Part shown: positions 6,303 to 8,385 of the stretch, piece after piece | Layout of the letters: every line of letters starts with the position of its first letter | How positions within the stretch are numbered: position 1 is the stretch's first letter | DNA from: Alphaproteobacteria bacterium | GTDB taxonomy: Bacteria > Pseudomonadota > Alphaproteobacteria > Sphingomonadales > Emcibacteraceae | Assembly (NCBI GenBank): GCA_030432815.1 | Contig: JAUILB010000111.1 | Coordinates: forward strand, 1 to 8,385 | Reading direction: 5' to 3' | Length of the DNA stretch: 8,385 nucleotides | Made by a program: the position numbers and the translations under genes | Notes under the pieces: generated by a model | What the model was told of the DNA's origin: nothing | The model's input: the letters and a program-made list of their open reading frames with translations, nothing else | Databases searched by the model: none

Positions 6303-8254
6303 TTATACCCCCTTGTCGGTGCACCCATGCGAAAGCGGCGGTCACTTAATGATATAAGACCCCCCAGAACCATGATGGCAACGCCGGCCCATAACCAGAG
6401 TTGAAGCGGTTTATAATAAAGACGCACGGCCCATTCGGTATGTTCCTTATTATTTGCTTCACCGATTACGACAAAAAGATCAGCAGATAATGTGCTTAAT
6501 ATGGCGGCTTCGGTCGTGGGCATCGGCGGTGTCATATAAACCCGCGCTTCCGGCTCAAGTGTTGTAATCGTGCTTCCGTCACGGCTTACATCAAATGTTG
6601 CTTTAACGGCAGTGTAATTTGGCCCGGCAATACCGTCCGTATCACGCAAAGTAACATCATATCCACCGATACTGGCACTATCGCCGTATCGCATGATATC
6701 CTGATGTTCGAGATTCCAGTATGATGTTCCGGAAATTCCAATCACGGCAATTGCAAGGCCCAAATGGCCAAAGCTCATACCCATTGATGCCCGTGGCTGA
6801 CGAATAATACGTGCCATAAAACCCGACTTAAAGAGCTTCACCCGTTCTGCCCATTCAAACAGTGTGGATAGCAGCAACCAAAGCCCCAGGCCAAGCCAAA
6901 CGGCAGCCATTATTTCACCACCATCCACGATATAAAATATGACAATTGTTGCAAGAAGAGCCGCCAGCATAATAAATTTTAATCTTCCCAATAAGCCGAC
7001 AAGATCCGCCCGTTTCCAATTGGTTGACGGGCCAAGTCCCATCACAAGCAGCAAGGGAATCATCAAAAAACCAAATGCCATGTTAAAAAAGGGCGGTCCA
7101 ACCGTAATCTTATCCCCGGTAAGTGCATCCCTGAGCAATGGATAAAGGGTTCCGAACAAAACAACCAGTGCAGCAACTGACAAAAGCAAATTATTGATCA
7201 CCAGCATACTTTCCCGGCTAACAGGGGCAAATAACCCTCCCGGTTGCAACCTGTCCGCACGCATCGCGAACAGAAGCAGACTACCGCCGATTACTAAAAA
7301 TAAAAATGCCAGTATAAAAACCCCGCGTTCCGGATCGGTCGCAAACGCATGGACAGATGTTAATACCCCGCTCCTTACAATAAACGTACCAAGCAGACTG
7401 AATGAAAATGCGATAATCGCCAGAAGGATTGTCCAGGCTTTAAGCGTATCACGTTTTTCAACCACAATAGCAGAGTGAAGTAGCCCGGTTGCGACCAGCC
7501 ATGGCATAAAGGCGGCATTTTCAACAGGATCCCAAAACCACCAGCCACCCCAGCCTAGTTCATAATAGGCCCACCATGAGCCAAGCGAAAGGCCGGCGGT
7601 CAGAAAGCACCAGGCAAGCAATGTCCAAGGTCGCACCCATCTTGCCCACGCTGCGTCAACGCGCCCCGCTATCAACGCACCCACAGCGAATGAAAATGTC
7701 ACCGAAAGCCCCACATAACCCATATATAAAAGCGGCGGATGAAACGCCAGGCCTGGATCCTGCAGCAAAGGATTAAGGCCATTTCCTTCCATCGGGAAGG
7801 GAAAAACACGTTCAAACGGGTTTGAGGTAAGAAGCAGGAACAAATAAAACCCAAAACCGACCATTGCCTGCACAGCAAGCACCGTTACATGGAATGATTT
7901 TGGCAGACGCCGCCCAAAATACGCAACCATCGCACCATATAGGGCAAGCACAAAAGCCCAGAATAAAATGGATCCTTCGTGGCTACCCCATGTCGCAGAT
8001 ATCTTATAAAGCAGCGGTTTTAATGTATGAGAATTTTTGGCGACATTAACAACAGAAAAATCCGAAACAATAAAAGCATACATCAACGCAAAAAATGAAA
8101 TGGCAACGAAGAAAAATTGTCCGTAAGCTGCTGGAGCAGAGAGTGACATCAAACGCCCACGGTTTTTAAGCGCACCATAAAGCGGAAACGTTCCCTGAAT
8201 AAATGAAAGCAAGCAAGCAAGAATAAGTGCAAAATGCCCAAGTTCAACGATCAT
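6299..8254 (-). CDS. ccmF: Cytochrome c-type biogenesis protein CcmF (haem lyase subunit)
   Basis: This is the core subunit of the System I cytochrome c synthetase. It takes haem from holo-CcmE at the periplasmic face and attaches it to apocytochrome CXXCH. It has 651 residues, close to the E. coli length, with many membrane helices. The tryptophan-rich WWD domain lies at about 226-243 (GSWWAYYELGWGGWWFWDPVEN). The four conserved histidines are present: H172 (in FHPPLLYMGYVG) and H302 (in SVHAFATDPERG) flank the WWD domain, and H260 (in GLLHSAIVVEKR) and H497 (in SFGHLGLAI) correspond to the haem b ligands H261 and H491 of E. coli. A periplasmic domain (about 511-615) precedes the last helix (about 617-636). 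It starts inside the ccmE stop codon (ATGA) behind a GGAAGA site and overlaps ccmG by 4 bases. Nothing indicates damage. Confidence 0.98.
   Translation of the reverse strand: MIVELGHFALILACLLSFIQGTFPLYGALKNRGRLMSLSAPAAYGQFFFVAISFFALMYAFIVSDFSVVNVAKNSHTLKPLLYKISATWGSHEGSILFWAFVLALYGAMVAYFGRRLPKSFHVTVLAVQAMVGFGFYLFLLLTSNPFERVFPFPMEGNGLNPLLQDPGLAFHPPLLYMGYVGLSVTFSFAVGALIAGRVDAAWARWVRPWTLLAWCFLTAGLSLGSWWAYYELGWGGWWFWDPVENAAFMPWLVATGLLHSAIVVEKRDTLKAWTILLAIIAFSFSLLGTFIVRSGVLTSVHAFATDPERGVFILAFLFLVIGGSLLLFAMRADRLQPGGLFAPVSRESMLVINNLLLSVAALVVLFGTLYPLLRDALTGDKITVGPPFFNMAFGFLMIPLLLVMGLGPSTNWKRADLVGLLGRLKFIMLAALLATIVIFYIVDGGEIMAAVWLGLGLWLLLSTLFEWAERVKLFKSGFMARIIRQPRASMGMSFGHLGLAIAVIGISGTSYWNLEHQDIMRYGDSASIGGYDVTLRDTDGIAGPNYTAVKATFDVSRDGSTITTLEPEARVYMTPPMPTTEAAILSTLSADLFVVIGEANNKEHTEWAVRLYYKPLQLWLWAGVAIMVLGGLISLSDRRFRMGAPTRGYK
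6308..6314 (-). promoter_or_regulatory. Ribosome binding site of ccmG
   Basis: On the minus strand AAGGGGG stands 5 bases before the ccmG ATG, inside the last codons of ccmF. It confirms the start at 6302 and suggests that ccmG can be initiated strongly in its own right, unlike ccmH and ccmI, whose upstream sites are weak. Confidence 0.65.
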
Positions 8255-8385
8255 ATATCTTCTTCCGGATCTCTGAAAACACCGCGTTCTTTTAGGCTGT
8301 CCATGACTTCTTTTGGCATATAATTTTCATCATGCTTGGCAAGCACTTCCGTTGCAACAAATGGACCGGCGCTACGGACTTCACC
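8251..8385 (-). CDS. ccmE: Cytochrome c maturation haem chaperone CcmE, C-terminal 44 residues (5' part outside window)
   Basis: This periplasmic haem chaperone covalently binds haem delivered through CcmC and passes it to CcmF. Only the end of the gene is present, and its frame is open to the window edge. The fragment contains VLAKHDENYMPKEV, which aligns with VLAKHDENYTPPEV of E. coli. The His (fragment residue 18, bases 8332-8334) corresponds to the covalent haem-binding H130, and the Tyr (fragment residue 22, bases 8320-8322) to the axial ligand Y134, so this is the classical HxxxY type rather than the CxxxY variant. A short charged tail (ERGVFRDPEEDI) follows. The TGA stop overlaps the ccmF ATG. 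The N-terminal anchor and beta-barrel lie beyond the window. Confidence 0.95.
   Translation of the reverse strand, partial: GEVRSAGPFVATEVLAKHDENYMPKEVMDSLKERGVFRDPEEDI
8261..8266 (-). promoter_or_regulatory. Ribosome binding site of ccmF
   Basis: On the minus strand GGAAGA lies 6 bases before the ccmF ATG (about 7 counted from the GGAAG core), within the coding sequence for the last residues of CcmE. It supports the annotated CcmF start, which begins directly with a hydrophobic first helix. Confidence 0.6.

Noticed and set aside
8207..8221. AAGC tetranucleotide repeat, just under four units, near the 5' end of ccmF; considered as a phase-variation tract.
   Set aside because: It is too short to slip at a meaningful rate, and it encodes a normal first-helix sequence (ACLLS) in a housekeeping gene.
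1..8385. Searched for tRNA or rRNA genes, CRISPR repeats, transposase genes, terminal inverted repeats and defence or toxin-antitoxin gene pairs.
   Set aside because: None seen by eye. Nearly all the sequence is occupied by identified housekeeping genes with similar base composition.

Overview
The window looks like ordinary core chromosome from a moderately AT-rich alphaproteobacterium. The evidence is the mtaB-ftsY-yciB run, a short FtsY with no long acidic N-terminal domain, and a cytochrome c maturation cluster in which ccmH and ccmI are separate genes (they are fused in Escherichia coli). I cannot name the genus from sequence alone. Low-GC orders such as Kordiimonadales, Emcibacterales or Sneathiellales are guesses.

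Left half, plus strand (2-3712): the C-terminal part of an SLC13/DASS-type sodium-coupled anion transporter, cut by the window edge. It is followed closely by mtaB (tRNA ct6A37/t6A37 methylthiotransferase), ftsY (signal recognition particle receptor GTPase) and yciB (inner-membrane septation/envelope protein). mtaB and ftsY overlap, and yciB starts 11 bases after ftsY behind a clear Shine-Dalgarno site, so these three probably form one transcript.

Right half, minus strand (8385 down to 3709): a compact System I cytochrome c maturation operon in the order ccmE (C-terminal 44 residues only, including the haem-binding HxxxY motif), ccmF, ccmG, ccmH, ccmI. Every junction overlaps by 1 or 4 bases, which suggests tight translational coupling. 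CcmE carries haem to CcmF. CcmG and CcmH handle thiol reduction of apocytochrome CXXCH motifs. CcmI, with its TPR repeats, presents the apocytochrome to the CcmF/CcmH ligation complex. Downstream on the same strand is a 122-residue glutamine-rich, coiled-coil-like protein of unknown function, whose stop codon overlaps the yciB stop codon tail to tail.

I see no RNA genes, mobile elements, CRISPR arrays, integration sites or origin. No stretch of more than about 110 bases lacks a gene. I found no convincing undescribed system. The small coiled-coil protein between yciB and ccmI is the only gene without an identity.
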